This document shows positions 1 through 10,704 of a stretch of DNA of 64,000 nt, piece by piece. Under the pieces are notes generated by a model. That model saw nothing but the letters and a program-made list of their open reading frames with translations. It made no database searches and was not told the origin of the DNA. Made by a program: the position numbers and the translations under genes. The first letter of the stretch is position 1. The number at the start of each line of letters is the position of its first letter. The stretch comes from Streptomyces ardesiacus (GTDB lineage Bacteria > Actinomycetota > Actinomycetes > Streptomycetales > Streptomycetaceae). The stretch is taken from positions 310,001-374,000 of the forward strand of contig NZ_BEWC01000003.1 in NCBI RefSeq assembly GCF_003112575.1, written 5' to 3'.

Positions 1-631
1 CGAGGGTCAGCTCGAACTGCCGCTCCACGGCGCTGAGTTCCATGTCGATGGGGCGGCGTTCGAAGCCGGGGGCGTCGCGCGGGACGATGAACAGGCAGGG
101 CTTGAGCCTGCCGGTGCGGGCGTCCTCGGTGCGGCCGACGATCAGGGTGGCCTCGGCGATGTCGACGCCGGAGACGAAGACCTTGCGGCCGGTGAGGAGC
201 CAGTCCCCGGTGGCCGCGTCGCGGCGGGCGGTGGTGGTGATGCGGTGGCTGTTGGATCCGGCGTCGGGTTCGGTGATGCCGAAGGCCATCAGGCGGGTGC
301 CGTCGGCGAGGGGCGGGAGCCACTCGCGTTTCTGTTCCTCGGTGCCGAAGCGGGCGATGACGGTGCCGCAGATCGCCGGGGAGACGATCATCATGAGGAG
401 GGGGTTGCCCGAGGCGCCCAGTTCTTCGAGGACGAGGGAGAGTTCGGTGATGCCGGCGCCGCCTCCGCCGTATGCCTCCGGCAGGTTGACGCCTATGTAG
501 CCGAGCTTGGCGGCGGCCTGCCAGAGGCGTTTGTTGTCCTCGGCGTCGAGGGTGTGGGGCTGGGTCCTGGCGAAGGCCGCGACCGCTGCGCGGAGGGACT
601 TGTGCTCTTCGGATTCGACGAGGGTGGTCAC
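1..631 (-). CDS. Acyl-CoA dehydrogenase, N-terminal part (window-truncated)
   Basis: Flavin enzyme expected to introduce an alpha,beta double bond into an acyl-CoA. The visible 210 residues start at a GTG preceded by AAGGAG and run off the window edge, so the C-terminal catalytic half is not seen. The N-terminal helical domain is followed by the family signature FGITEPDAGSNS and the motif TGRKVFVSG in the middle beta domain. It is the last visible gene of a minus-strand operon with two acyl-CoA carboxylase subunits and an AtuA-family protein, so its substrate is probably the CoA thioester that the carboxylase then acts on. Which chain it prefers cannot be told from this part. Confidence 0.9.
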   Translation of the reverse strand, partial: MTTLVESEEHKSLRAAVAAFARTQPHTLDAEDNKRLWQAAAKLGYIGVNLPEAYGGGGAGITELSLVLEELGASGNPLLMMIVSPAICGTVIARFGTEEQKREWLPPLADGTRLMAFGITEPDAGSNSHRITTTARRDAATGDWLLTGRKVFVSGVDIAEATLIVGRTEDARTGRLKPCLFIVPRDAPGFERRPIDMELSAVERQFELTL

Positions 632-668
632 TGTGCTCCTTCGGGTGCCGGGTTCGTTGTGGTCTTTC

Positions 669-714
669 GCGCCCACGCGGCGGAGCCGCGTGGTCCCTGC
701 GGCTCCGCGCCCCT
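669..714. repeat. Interspersed intergenic repeat, copy 1
   Basis: A 21-base stretch at 669-689 (GCGCCCACGCGG...) is identical to 55581-55601, and both copies are followed within about 10-20 bases by a CCGCGCCCC tail. The element can form GC-rich hairpins. It lies between the acyl-CoA carboxylase alpha gene and the acyl-CoA dehydrogenase, where it may attenuate the operon or stabilise mRNA. I recall similar short repeats between genes in many Streptomyces; their role is unknown to me. Confidence 0.75.
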
Positions 715-2566
715 AGGCCGCCTGCACCACCGCCAGCACGGAGCCGACCGTCACTTGCTGCCCCGGTACGGCGTTCAGCTCGGCCAGTGTTCCCGTGGCC
801 GGAGCCGTGATCCTGTGCTCCATCTTCATGGCCTCCAGCCACAGCAGCGGCTGGCCCTCCTGGACGGTCGCGCCCTCCGTGAGGCCCTCCGCGACGCGGA
901 CGACGGTGCCCGGCATGGGGGCCAGGAGGGAGCCGGGGGCGTGGTGGGTGGTGGGGTCGGGGAAGCGGGGGAGGGCGGTGAGGGTGGTGGTGTTGACGTG
1001 GACGCGGTCGCCGTAGCGGGCGACGTCGAAGCGGCGCTGGACGCCGTCCGTCTCGAGGACGACCCGCTCGGCGTCGGCGTGGACGACACGGACGCCCTCG
1101 GCGGTGAGGCCGGTCCGGGTGTGCGTGTAGTGGACCTCGTGCTCCTCCCCCGCCATCGCGTACCGCTTGACCTGGGGTTGTGAGGGCAGGTTGCGCCAGC
1201 CGCCGAAGCGGCCGGTGCGGGTGCTCGCGTCGGCCAGGGCGGCGGCCAGGGGGGCGAGGGGGTCGGGGGCGGGCCGGGTCAGGGCGGCGAGGTGGCGGTC
1301 GTAGAAGCCGGTGTCCATGCGGCCGGAGGTGAACTCCTCGTGGCGCAGGGAGCGGACGAGCAGGTCGCGGTTGGTGACCGGGCCGTGGACGGCCGTCCGT
1401 TCCAGGGCCCCGGCGAGCCGGCGGACGGCTTCGGCGCGGGTGGGCGCGTGGGCGACGGCCTTGGCGAGCATCGGGTCGTAGTGGACGCCGATGTCGTCGC
1501 CGTCGGTGTAGCCGGTGTCCAGGCGGATGCCGTCGGGCACGGCGAGGCGGTGCAGGCGGCCGGTCTGCGGGGCCCAGCCGTTCGCCGGGTCCTCGGCGTA
1601 CAGGCGGGCCTCGACGGCGTGGCCGTGCGGGTGCGGCGGATCGGCGTCGAGGGCGTGGCCCTCGGCGATCCGGAGCTGGAGGGCGACGAGGTCGATGCCG
1701 AAGACGGCTTCCGTGACGGGGTGTTCGACCTGGAGGCGGGTGTTCATCTCCAGGAAGTGCGCCGTGCCGCCGGCGACGAGGAACTCGACGGTCCCGGCAC
1801 CGACGTAGTCGACGGCGCGGGCTGCGCGTACGGCGAGCCGGTGGAGTTCGGCGGTCAGTTCGGGGGTGAGACCGGGTGCCGGGGCCTCCTCGATCACCTT
1901 CTGGTGGCGGCGCTGGAGGGAGCAGTCGCGGGTGCCCAGCGCCCACACGGTGCCGTGGCTGTCGGCGAGGATCTGCACCTCGACGTGGCGGCCGCCCGCG
2001 TCCCCGCCGAGGTATCGCTCGACGAAGACCTCGCCGTCGCCGAAGGCGCTCGCGGCCTCCGCGCGGGCGGCGGCCAGCGCGGCGTCGAGGTCGGCGAGGC
2101 GGCGTACGACGCGCATGCCGCGTCCGCCGCCGCCCGCCGCCGCCTTCACGAGCACCGGCAGGTCGGCCTCGGTGACGTCGGTGAGGGGCGCGATGCCCAT
2201 CAGTTCCTTGGCGCGGGTCTTGGACGCCATCGCCTCGATGGCCTCGGGCGGCGGCCCGACCCACACCAGGCCCGCGTCCCGGACGGCGCGGGCGAAGTCG
2301 GCGTTCTCGGACAGGAAGCCGTAGCCGGGGTGGACGGCGTCGGCGCCGGCGGCGACGGCGGCCTTCACGATCAGGTCGCCGCGCAGGTAGGTGTCGGCGG
2401 GCGACGCGCCCGGCAGGCGGACGGCGACGTCGGCCATGCGCGTGTGCAGGGCGTTCTCGTCGGCGTCCGAGTGCACGGCGACGGTGCGGATGCCCGCGTC
2501 GCGGCAGGTGCGGAAGACGCGGCAGGCGATCTCGCCCCGGTTGGCGGCCAGTACGGAAGCAATCAC
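713..2566 (-). CDS. Acyl-CoA carboxylase alpha subunit (biotin carboxylase + BCCP)
   Basis: 617 residues. The N-terminal two-thirds is biotin carboxylase: the start region reads LAANRGEIACRVF, the ATP-grasp glycine loop is KAAAGGGGRGMR, and the active-site stretch is EMNTRLQVEHPVTE. The C-terminal domain is a biotin carrier with the biotinylation site EAMKM (lysine near residue 581). It carboxylates biotin with ATP and bicarbonate, then passes it to the beta subunit encoded just upstream. I chose the GTG at 2566 because family homology begins there, a GAGGAA site precedes it, and it lies 8 bp after the beta-subunit stop. The neighbours AtuA-like, beta subunit and acyl-CoA dehydrogenase suggest catabolism of a branched or isoprenoid acyl-CoA (methylcrotonyl- or geranyl-CoA type). 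Acetyl- or propionyl-CoA specificity cannot be excluded. Confidence 0.93.
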   Translation of the reverse strand: MIASVLAANRGEIACRVFRTCRDAGIRTVAVHSDADENALHTRMADVAVRLPGASPADTYLRGDLIVKAAVAAGADAVHPGYGFLSENADFARAVRDAGLVWVGPPPEAIEAMASKTRAKELMGIAPLTDVTEADLPVLVKAAAGGGGRGMRVVRRLADLDAALAAARAEAASAFGDGEVFVERYLGGDAGGRHVEVQILADSHGTVWALGTRDCSLQRRHQKVIEEAPAPGLTPELTAELHRLAVRAARAVDYVGAGTVEFLVAGGTAHFLEMNTRLQVEHPVTEAVFGIDLVALQLRIAEGHALDADPPHPHGHAVEARLYAEDPANGWAPQTGRLHRLAVPDGIRLDTGYTDGDDIGVHYDPMLAKAVAHAPTRAEAVRRLAGALERTAVHGPVTNRDLLVRSLRHEEFTSGRMDTGFYDRHLAALTRPAPDPLAPLAAALADASTRTGRFGGWRNLPSQPQVKRYAMAGEEHEVHYTHTRTGLTAEGVRVVHADAERVVLETDGVQRRFDVARYGDRVHVNTTTLTALPRFPDPTTHHAPGSLLAPMPGTVVRVAEGLTEGATVQEGQPLLWLEAMKMEHRITAPATGTLAELNAVPGQQVTVGSVLAVVQAA

Positions 2567-2574
2567 GTGGTTCC

Positions 2575-4169
<1,595 letters not shown>

Positions 4170-4173
<4 letters not shown>

Positions 4174-5840
4174 AGCAGTACCTCCGGGATGTCCAGGTGG
4201 CGGGCGCGCAGCCACTCGCCGAGCGCCTTGGCCTGCGGGTCGAAACGGGCCTGCGCGGCGACGCCCTCGCCGAGCAGGGACTCGACGACGAAGTTGAGGG
4301 CGCGCAGGTTCGGCAGCACGTGCCGGGTGACGGGCAGGTCGCGGGCCTCCGGGATCAGCTCGCGGAACCGGTCGGCGGTCAGCTCGTGCGCGAGCCAGCG
4401 CCAGGCGTCGTCGGTCCGCGCCCACACGCCGACGTTGGCGTCGCCGCCCTTGTCGCCGCTGCGGGCGCCGGCGACGCGTCCGAGCGGGGCCCGGCGGACC
4501 GGGCCGGGCGGCAGGGGCTCGGGCAGGGGCGGTTCCGGTACGGGGGCGAGTACGGCCGTGTGCGGGGCGGGTGCGACGGTCGTCCGTCGCCCGTCGGGGA
4601 GGACGGCGACGTGCTCGACGGTCTCCCGGGGGACGTGGCGGGCTTCGAAGACCCCGTAGGGCGCGCCCTTCCCGGGAGGCGCGAGCACGTGGAAGCCGGG
4701 GTAGCCGGCGAGGGCGAGTTCGATCGCGGCGCCGCTCAGCGCCCGCCCCACGGCCTCCTGGCCGGCGTCGCGGACGACGAGCCGCAGCAGGGCGCTGGCG
4801 GTCTCCTCGGTCGGGGCGTCGGGCCGGTCGGTGCGGACCAGCTCCCAGCGGACGTCGGCGATCTTGCCGAGCACGGGCTCCATCTGCTCCCGCACCAGCG
4901 CGGCCTTGGCCTCGACGTCGAGGCCGGTGAGCACGAAGGCGACTTCGTTGCGGAAGCCGCCGAGGCGGTTGAGGCCGACCTTGAGGGTGGGTGGCGGTGC
5001 CTCGCCGCGCACGCCCTCGACGCGGACGCGGTCGGGCCCGTCCTGGGCGAGCCGTACGGTGTCGAGCCGGGCGGTGACGTCGGGTCCGGCGTAGCGGGCG
5101 CCGCCCGTCTCGTAGAGCAGCTGGGCGGTGACGGTGCCGGTGTCGACGAAGCCGCCGGTGCCGTCGTGCTTGGTGAGGACGCAGGTGCCGTCGGCGTGCA
5201 GTTCGGCGAGCGGGAAACCGGGGCGCCGTACGTCGCCGTCCTGGAAGAAGGCGTAGTTGCCGCCGGTGACCTGGGCCCCGCACTCCAGCAGGTGCCCGGC
5301 GACGACCGCGCCCGCGAGCCGGTCGTACTCCGTCGGCCCCCAGCCGAAGTGCGCGGCGGCGGGCCCGGTGACCAGCGCGGCGTCGGTGACGCGGCCCGTG
5401 ACGACGACGTCGGCGCCGGCCCGCAGACACGCGGCGATGCCGAAGCCGCCGAGGTAGGCGTGCGCGGCCAGGGCGCCCGGGTGGGCGGCGGTGAGGTCGT
5501 CGCCCTCGACGTGCGCGACCCGGACGGGGACGCCGAGCCGCCCGGCCAGCGCCCGTACGGCGTCGGCGAGTCCGGCGGGGTTGAGCCCTCCGGCGTTGGC
5601 GACGATCCTGACACCTCGCTCGTGGGCCAGACCGAGGCACTCCTCCAGTTGCCGCAGGCAGGTGCGGGCGTATCCGGCGCCGGGGTCCTTCAGCCGGTCG
5701 CGGCCCAGGATGAGCATGGTCAGCTCGGCGAGGTAGTCGCCGGTGAGGACGTCCAGGGGGCCGCCGGTGAGCATCTCCCGCAGGGCGGAGAAACGGTCGC
5801 CGTAGAAGCCGGAGGCGTTGCCGACGCGGAGCACGCTCAC
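4170..5840 (-). CDS. AtuA-family (DUF1446) protein
   Basis: 556 residues. The N-terminal domain reads [12 protein letters not shown] and continues with [13 protein letters not shown] and [12 protein letters not shown], all typical of the acyclic-terpene-utilisation AtuA family. The C-terminal domain contains [14 protein letters not shown], the hallmark of the AtuA-like C-terminal domain, so the protein is the two-domain fused form. In Pseudomonas, AtuA is encoded with geranyl-CoA carboxylase and citronellyl-CoA dehydrogenase, but its reaction is not firmly known. Here too it sits next to a biotin carboxylase pair and an acyl-CoA dehydrogenase. The GTG start at 5840 overlaps the upstream stop by 4 bp. 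I assign only the family, not a reaction. Confidence 0.88.
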
Positions 5841-6631
5841 CGGGCCTCCCCCCGCGGCGGGCGTCCGGCTCCGGGCGGTCCGGCGAAGGCCTGGGCGAGG
5901 TCCAGCCAGCGGTCGGCGTCCGGGCCCTCGGCGGTGAGGGCGAGGTCGGCGCGGTGGGCGCGCTGGGTGACCAGCAGGCAGAAGTCCGGCGCGGGGCCGG
6001 TGACGCGCTGCGGGGCGTCCTCGGGGCCGTACGTCCACAGGTCGCCGCCGGGGCCGGTGAGTTCGACGCGGAACGGCTCGGCGGGCGGGGTGAGTCCCTG
6101 GGCGGCGTGGGCGAAGTCCCGGGTGCGGACGCCGAGGCGGGCGACGTGGCGCAGGCGGTCGGTGGGCGGGCGGGACACGCCGAGCGCCGCCGCGACGTCC
6201 AGGCCGTGGGCCCAGGTCTCCATCAGGCGGGCGGTGGCCATGGACGCGGTGGCCATCGGCGGCCCGTACCAGGGGAAGCGCGCACCGGGGGCGGCGGCGC
6301 GCAGGGCCCCGTCGAGGGCGGTACGGCCCTCCCGCCAGGCGGCCAGCAGCTCGGCGGGGGGCTGCTCGGCGCCCTCCTCGGCGGCGTCGTCGACGTACCG
6401 GTCGGGCGCGGCGAGGGCCTGTTCGATCAGCGCCCCGAACCCGTCCTCGTCGGTGACGGCGACCAGGGCGGCGCGGTCGGTCCAGTGCAGGTGCGCGATC
6501 TGGTGGGCGATCGTCCAGCCGGGCGCCGGGGTGGCCAGCCGCCACTCCTCCGGGCTCAACTTGGCCACCAGCGCGTCGAGTTCCTCGCTCTCCTCGCGCA
6601 GGTCGTCGATCACGGGCGTCGGGTCGGACAC
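5837..6631 (-). CDS. TIGR03084-family DinB-fold metal-binding protein
   Basis: 264 residues. It opens with [19 protein letters not shown] and [18 protein letters not shown], the first helix and metal-binding histidine region of the DinB/mycothiol-isomerase fold; [15 protein letters not shown] supplies the next histidine. This matches the actinobacterial TIGR03084 family, often next to acyl-CoA carboxylase genes. The reaction is unknown; the family is suspected to use a metal and mycothiol. I chose the GTG at 6631 ([10 protein letters not shown]) with GAGGGGAGC before it over an upstream in-frame ATG with a non-family N-terminus. It is the first gene of the AtuA/carboxylase operon and overlaps the next gene by 4 bp. 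Confidence 0.85.
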   Translation of the reverse strand: MSDPTPVIDDLREESEELDALVAKLSPEEWRLATPAPGWTIAHQIAHLHWTDRAALVAVTDEDGFGALIEQALAAPDRYVDDAAEEGAEQPPAELLAAWREGRTALDGALRAAAPGARFPWYGPPMATASMATARLMETWAHGLDVAAALGVSRPPTDRLRHVARLGVRTRDFAHAAQGLTPPAEPFRVELTGPGGDLWTYGPEDAPQRVTGPAPDFCLLVTQRAHRADLALTAEGPDADRWLDLAQAFAGPPGAGRPPRGEAR

Positions 6632-6701
6632 GGGTCGCTCCCCTCGGGCACGGCGGCGTGCGGCGCGGTGTGGGGAGGAGCATGGCAGGGGCGGGGAGAA
6701 C

Positions 6702-6723
6702 AATCAAGCACGCTTGCATGATT
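6702..6723. promoter_or_regulatory. Candidate TetR-type operator of the AtuA/carboxylase operon
   Basis: A 22-bp imperfect palindrome (18 of 22 positions symmetric by eye) with core CAAGCACGCTTG and outer arms AATCA/TGATT. It lies about 70 bp upstream of the first gene of the minus-strand operon. The symmetry and size fit a TetR-family dimer site. No regulator gene lies next to it, so the regulator would be encoded elsewhere. Confidence 0.5.
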
Positions 6724-6760
6724 TTCGGAAGCGACGGGAGGAGCGGCTGTGCGGGGTGGC

Positions 6761-8536
6761 TCAGTCCCTTTTCGCCGGCCAGACGGTCGTGTCCACGGTG
6801 ACGAAGGCGGAGTCCGGCATGGCGGTCGACTTCACCTGGACGACGAGCAACGCGATGTCCCCGTTGTCGCGCCTGACGCAGATCTCCTGGCCGGCGGATG
6901 CGGCGGCCAGGGGAAGACGATGGGACGGCTCCCGTCCGGCGGTCATCCGGCGGCACTCCTCATAGGTGGCGCCCGGGTCACCGAACAGCATCATGAAGAC
7001 GCTGGAGTCGCTCTCCAGGGCACAGCTCGCGTTCGCGCAGTCGAACCGGATGTCCCCCTTGCGGTCCTCGCGCATCGTGCCTTCGGAGAGGCTGATCGAG
7101 TTGTCACCGTTCACCAGCAGTCCGCCGTAGGCGTGGGCCCGAGGCGTCGCCGTCCCGGCGGCGGAGCCGTCGGAGCCTTCGGCGGACGCGCCGGCCTCCG
7201 CGCCGGCACCCGACACCGCCTCCCCGGCCCCCGCCGATCCCCCCGCCGCCGGACGCGGCGTGCCGGACGCGGAGTCGGGTGCCGGTGCGGACGCCGAGGC
7301 GGAGGCCGAGGCGGACGCCGACGCGTCGCGGGCCCGGTCGAGGCCCCGTCCCGCCGCGTCGAGGAGGGCCGACCCCGCCGCGATCACCAGGCCGCACGCG
7401 ACGACGGCGGCGGCCGACACCAGGACGGCGCGTCTTCTGCGGCGCTTCCGCTCCTCCGGCCCGTCCGGCCGCCGCGGCACGAGCGGCCCGCCCGGTCCGG
7501 CACTCGGCCAGGGCACGGGGACGGGTCCCTGCGGGACGGTCCCCTGCGGAGCGGTCCACGGCGCCGTGTGCGGCGCGGTCCGCCCGGGGGCCGCGACCGG
7601 AGCCGCGAGGGTCGCCGGTCCGGTGGCCGCGACCGGCGGCGGAACCGTCACCGGCGGCCCGGCGATCTCCCGCCACACGGCCTGGCCCGCCGCTTCCCCG
7701 GCGTCGTCCCGGCCCAGTTCCCGGCGGCACCACTCGACGATCTCCGCCGGGGTGGCCCGGTCCAAGGGGTCGGCGGCCAGGCACCGGCCGAGCACGTCGC
7801 GCAGGCGCTCGGGCAGCTCCGACAGGTCGGGCTGGGAGTGGACGATCCGGTAGAGCACGGTGGCGGCCGGGCCGTCGCCGTACAGCGGCCTGCCCAGTGC
7901 CGCGTAGGCGGCCGTCTGCCCGAGGGAGAACATGTCGGTGGCCGCCGTGACGGCACCCCCGGTGGCCTGTTCGGGGGCCATGTACTGGGGCGTCCCGATG
8001 GTGGTGCCCGTGGCGGTGTGCGCGGTGCTGTCGGCGGCGAGCGAGATGCCGAAGTCGATGACCCGCGGTCCGTCGGCGGCCAGCAGCACGTTCGCGGGCT
8101 TGAGGTCCCGGTGCACGATCCCCGCGCCGTGGATGGCCTGCAGCGCCTCGGCGACCCCGGCCATCAGCCACAGCACCGCGGGTACCGGCAGGGGTCCGCC
8201 GCGGGCGACGGCGTCCGACAGGGCGGGGCCGGGCACGTACAGCGTGGCCAGCCAGGGCGGGGTGGCGTCGGGGTCGGCGTCGATCAGCTCGGCGGTGTAG
8301 GCGCCCTTGACCTTCCGGGCCGCCTTGATCTCCCGGCCGAAACGCCGCCGGAAGGTCTGGTCGTCGGCCAGTTCCGACCGTACGACCTTGAGGGCCACGG
8401 GCCGGCCGCCCCGGGTGTGCGACAGGTAGACCCGCCCCATGCCGCCCGCTCCGAGCCGGGCCGCGAGACGGTAACCGGCCACGGTGCGCGGGTCGTCGTC
8501 CTGCAAGGGCTGGAAGACCTCGGCCGGGTGATTCAT
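6761..8536 (-). CDS. Membrane Ser/Thr protein kinase (PknB-type)
   Basis: 591 residues. The kinase domain covers about residues 20-275: glycine loop LGAGGMGRVY, catalytic lysine in VALK (K50), HRDLKPAN at 142-149, DFG at 161-163 and MAPEQ at 186-190. A Pro/Ala-rich linker leads to a basic stop-transfer stretch (KRRRRR) and one membrane segment at about 370-392. Outside is an Ala/Ser-rich stalk and a C-terminal domain of about 120 residues with two pairs of cysteines (FDC...SC and EEC...EIC) that could form disulfides. The extracellular part lacks PASTA repeats, so its signal is unknown. It stands alone; the upstream neighbour is a decayed MarR gene. Confidence 0.93.
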   Translation of the reverse strand: MNHPAEVFQPLQDDDPRTVAGYRLAARLGAGGMGRVYLSHTRGGRPVALKVVRSELADDQTFRRRFGREIKAARKVKGAYTAELIDADPDATPPWLATLYVPGPALSDAVARGGPLPVPAVLWLMAGVAEALQAIHGAGIVHRDLKPANVLLAADGPRVIDFGISLAADSTAHTATGTTIGTPQYMAPEQATGGAVTAATDMFSLGQTAAYAALGRPLYGDGPAATVLYRIVHSQPDLSELPERLRDVLGRCLAADPLDRATPAEIVEWCRRELGRDDAGEAAGQAVWREIAGPPVTVPPPVAATGPATLAAPVAAPGRTAPHTAPWTAPQGTVPQGPVPVPWPSAGPGGPLVPRRPDGPEERKRRRRRAVLVSAAAVVACGLVIAAGSALLDAAGRGLDRARDASASASASASASAPAPDSASGTPRPAAGGSAGAGEAVSGAGAEAGASAEGSDGSAAGTATPRAHAYGGLLVNGDNSISLSEGTMREDRKGDIRFDCANASCALESDSSVFMMLFGDPGATYEECRRMTAGREPSHRLPLAAASAGQEICVRRDNGDIALLVVQVKSTAMPDSAFVTVDTTVWPAKRD

Positions 8537-8659
8537 CGGTTCCCTCCCCGTGATCCCGATGAGCTGACCAGGTGCGCAGCCTATGCGTTGCGACGGCCGC
8601 CCGGCTCGGGCGGGGTGACCGGGACGCCGGGGGCCGCTCCCCCGCGGCCGGCGGTCGTC

Positions 8660-8930
8660 CGGCCGTCAGGGCGGCGAGTTCGGCGTTGGCGCGCTCGGTG
8701 ACCAGCGCGAGGACACGGCCGGTGGCGGCCGGGTCCTCCGCGGGGATCCCGCCCCGGATGCGCGCGGTGACGGGCGCGGTCGCCGCGGCGAGGGCGGCGA
8801 TCAGCTCCCGCCCGTCGTCCGCCGCGACCAGGTGTGCGCCTTCCGCGACGAGCAGCCCCTTGGCCAGCAGGTCACCGACAACGGCCCGCAACGAGCCGTC
8901 CGGCACTCGCGGGCGCCCGGCGCCCGGTAC
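8660..8930 (-). pseudogene. 5'-truncated MarR-family regulator remnant
   Basis: Reading the minus strand from just after the EamA stop codon gives RPRVPDGSLRAVVGDLLAKG, then a short wing-like turn and helices ending in ALVTERANAELAAL. This matches the recognition helix, wing and C-terminal dimerisation helices of a MarR regulator, but the N-terminal helices are missing and the frame is closed upstream by TAG at the EamA end. The frame also lacks its own stop and runs on through the kinase gene, which is not credible for a real gene. I read it as a remnant left by a deletion whose edge coincides with the 3' end of the EamA gene. A GTG at 8906 is present but would not give a full DNA-binding domain. 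Confidence 0.6.
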
Positions 8931-9974
8931 CTAACCCTGGGGCACCTCGGGGAGCGCCTTCACCCTCCGTCGTCCCACCTGGGTCCGCACCGCTCCCATG
9001 CTGGCCGCGATGACCAGGGCGATGGCGGCGGACTGGGTGGCGGACAGGGCCTGGTCGAGGATGAGGAAACCGGCCGCGGCGGCGATGGCGGGCTCCAGGC
9101 TCATGAGGATGGCGAAGGTCGGCGCGGGCAGGCGGCGCAGGGCGAGGAGTTCGAGGGTGTAGGGCAGCACGGAGGAGAGCAGGGCGACACCGGCGCCCAG
9201 TCCGAGCGTCACCGGGTCGACCAGCTTCGACCCCGACTCGGCGATCCCCAGCGGCAGGAACAGCAGCGCCCCGACCGCCATCGCCAGGGCCAGCCCGTCG
9301 GCCTGCGGGAAACGCCGCCCGGTGCGGGCGCTGAAGACGATGTACGCCGCCCACATCGCGCCCGCCGCCAGGGCGAAGGCGGCACCGGCCGGGTCCAGGC
9401 CGGTGAAGCCGCCGCCGCTCAGCAGGAAGACGCCGGCCAGGGCGAGCCCGGCCCAGACGAGGTTGACCGCGCGGCGGGAGGCGAAGACGGACAGGGCGAG
9501 CGGGCCGAGCACCTCCAGGGTGACGGCGGGGCCGAGCGGGATGCGGTCGACGGCCTGGTAGAAGAGGCCGTTCATGGCGGCCATGGCGATGCCGAAGACG
9601 ACGACCGTGCCCCAGTCGGCCCGGGAGTGCCCGCGCAGCCGGGGCCGGCAGACCAGCAGCATGACGACGGCGGCCACGGCCAGCCGCAGGGTCACCACGC
9701 CGAGCGCCCCGGCCCGCGGCATCAGGCTCACCGCCAGCGCGGCACCGAACTGCACGGAGATGCCCCCGGCGAGGACCAGGCCGACCGGCCCGAGGGAACC
9801 GAACCGCCCTCCCGGCGCACCGTCCGGCACCGGCGTACGGCCGGCGGCGGACGCGACGTCGGGGGCGGCCCCGGCAGCGGCGGCCGGGGACGGTGTGCCG
9901 GGTGCGGCACCGGGGGTGGCGCTGGGGGTACTCACGGGGGCTCCGGGACGGTGTGCGAGGGCGTCGTCGTTCAT
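8931..9974 (-). CDS. EamA/RhaT-type drug-metabolite transporter
   Basis: 347 residues with about ten hydrophobic segments in two homologous halves, typical of EamA-domain exporters (LAGGISVQFGAALAVSLM opens the first, GAMWAAYIVFSARTG the second; the end of the second half reads FAILMSLEPAIAAAAGFLIL). A Pro/Ala/Gly-rich N-terminal tail of about 65 residues precedes the first membrane helix. Substrate unknown; relatives export amino acids or small drugs. The ATG at 9974 (MNDDALAHR) is chosen over an upstream start with a Cys/Trp-rich, non-family leader. The decayed MarR gene directly downstream may once have regulated it. Confidence 0.88.
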   Translation of the reverse strand: MNDDALAHRPGAPVSTPSATPGAAPGTPSPAAAAGAAPDVASAAGRTPVPDGAPGGRFGSLGPVGLVLAGGISVQFGAALAVSLMPRAGALGVVTLRLAVAAVVMLLVCRPRLRGHSRADWGTVVVFGIAMAAMNGLFYQAVDRIPLGPAVTLEVLGPLALSVFASRRAVNLVWAGLALAGVFLLSGGGFTGLDPAGAAFALAAGAMWAAYIVFSARTGRRFPQADGLALAMAVGALLFLPLGIAESGSKLVDPVTLGLGAGVALLSSVLPYTLELLALRRLPAPTFAILMSLEPAIAAAAGFLILDQALSATQSAAIALVIAASMGAVRTQVGRRRVKALPEVPQG

Positions 9975-10166
9975 CAAGCTGCACTGCCAAGTACAGAGTA
10001 ATGGACACCCCCGGAATCCCGGCAGGAGTTTCGACCGCACCCTCTGTCAGGCGCGTAGCGCTCTTACGCAACTGTCCGGGCCCGGGCGCCGCCTGTCAAA
10101 GCGCGTCCGCGGTGCGGGCGGGACCGCCCCGGCCGACCCGCGGACCGACCGGGTACCGTCCGCCCT

Positions 10167-10619
10167 GTGAGACGACTCCTGACCCGCCTCTGGCGCCTGC
10201 TGCGCCCCGTGCAGAGCCGTGTGATGTGGCTGGTGAACGCCAAGTTCGTGGTCGGCGTGACCGGCGTCGTGCGGGACGACGAGGGCAGGGTGCTGATGCT
10301 GAAGCACCGGATGTGGGCGCCGGGCCGCCAGTGGGGTCTGCCGAGCGGCTTCGCGCACCAGGGCGAGGACTTCCGGCAGACCGTGGTCCGCGAGGTCAAG
10401 GAGGAGACCGGCCTCGACGTGGAGGTGGGCCGGCTGGTCATGCTGAACAGCGGCCTGCGCACCCGCCTGGAGGTGGCCTTCGAGGCCCGCCTGGTCGGCG
10501 GCGAACTGCGCCTCGACCCGTCGGAGATCCTGGACGCCCGCTGGTGCCGCCCGGACGACCTCCCCGAGGACGCCCAGCCGGTGTGCGGCCCGCTGGTGCG
10601 GGGCGAGACGGTTCCCTGA
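10167..10619 (+). CDS. NUDIX hydrolase
   Basis: 150 residues, GTG start. The Nudix box spans residues 61-83 and fits GX5EX7REUXEEXGU: the glycine opens GFAHQGE and the REVKEETGL segment carries the metal-binding glutamates. The enzyme is expected to cleave a nucleoside diphosphate linked to another group; the substrate cannot be read from the sequence. A basic N-terminal helix (RRLLTRLWRLLRPVQSR) precedes the domain. It is divergent from the EamA transporter and convergent with the DUF664 gene, so it is probably monocistronic. Confidence 0.92.
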   Translation: MRRLLTRLWRLLRPVQSRVMWLVNAKFVVGVTGVVRDDEGRVLMLKHRMWAPGRQWGLPSGFAHQGEDFRQTVVREVKEETGLDVEVGRLVMLNSGLRTRLEVAFEARLVGGELRLDPSEILDARWCRPDDLPEDAQPVCGPLVRGETVP

Positions 10620-10704
10620 GGTCCGCGGGCCGGGGCCGTCGGGACGCCGTCGGCCACCCGCCTGAAGTACCGCCTCGTGACGCGCCCCGGCCGGACTCCG
10701 CCGG

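Noticed and set aside
6702..6723. KstR2-type site (CAAGnnCTTG)
   Set aside because: The spacing between CAAG and CTTG is 4, not 2, so it does not fit that consensus; kept only as a generic TetR-type operator.
7104..8906. 600-codon frame starting in the MarR remnant
   Set aside because: Only the first ~80 codons resemble a protein family; the rest is the kinase gene in another frame.
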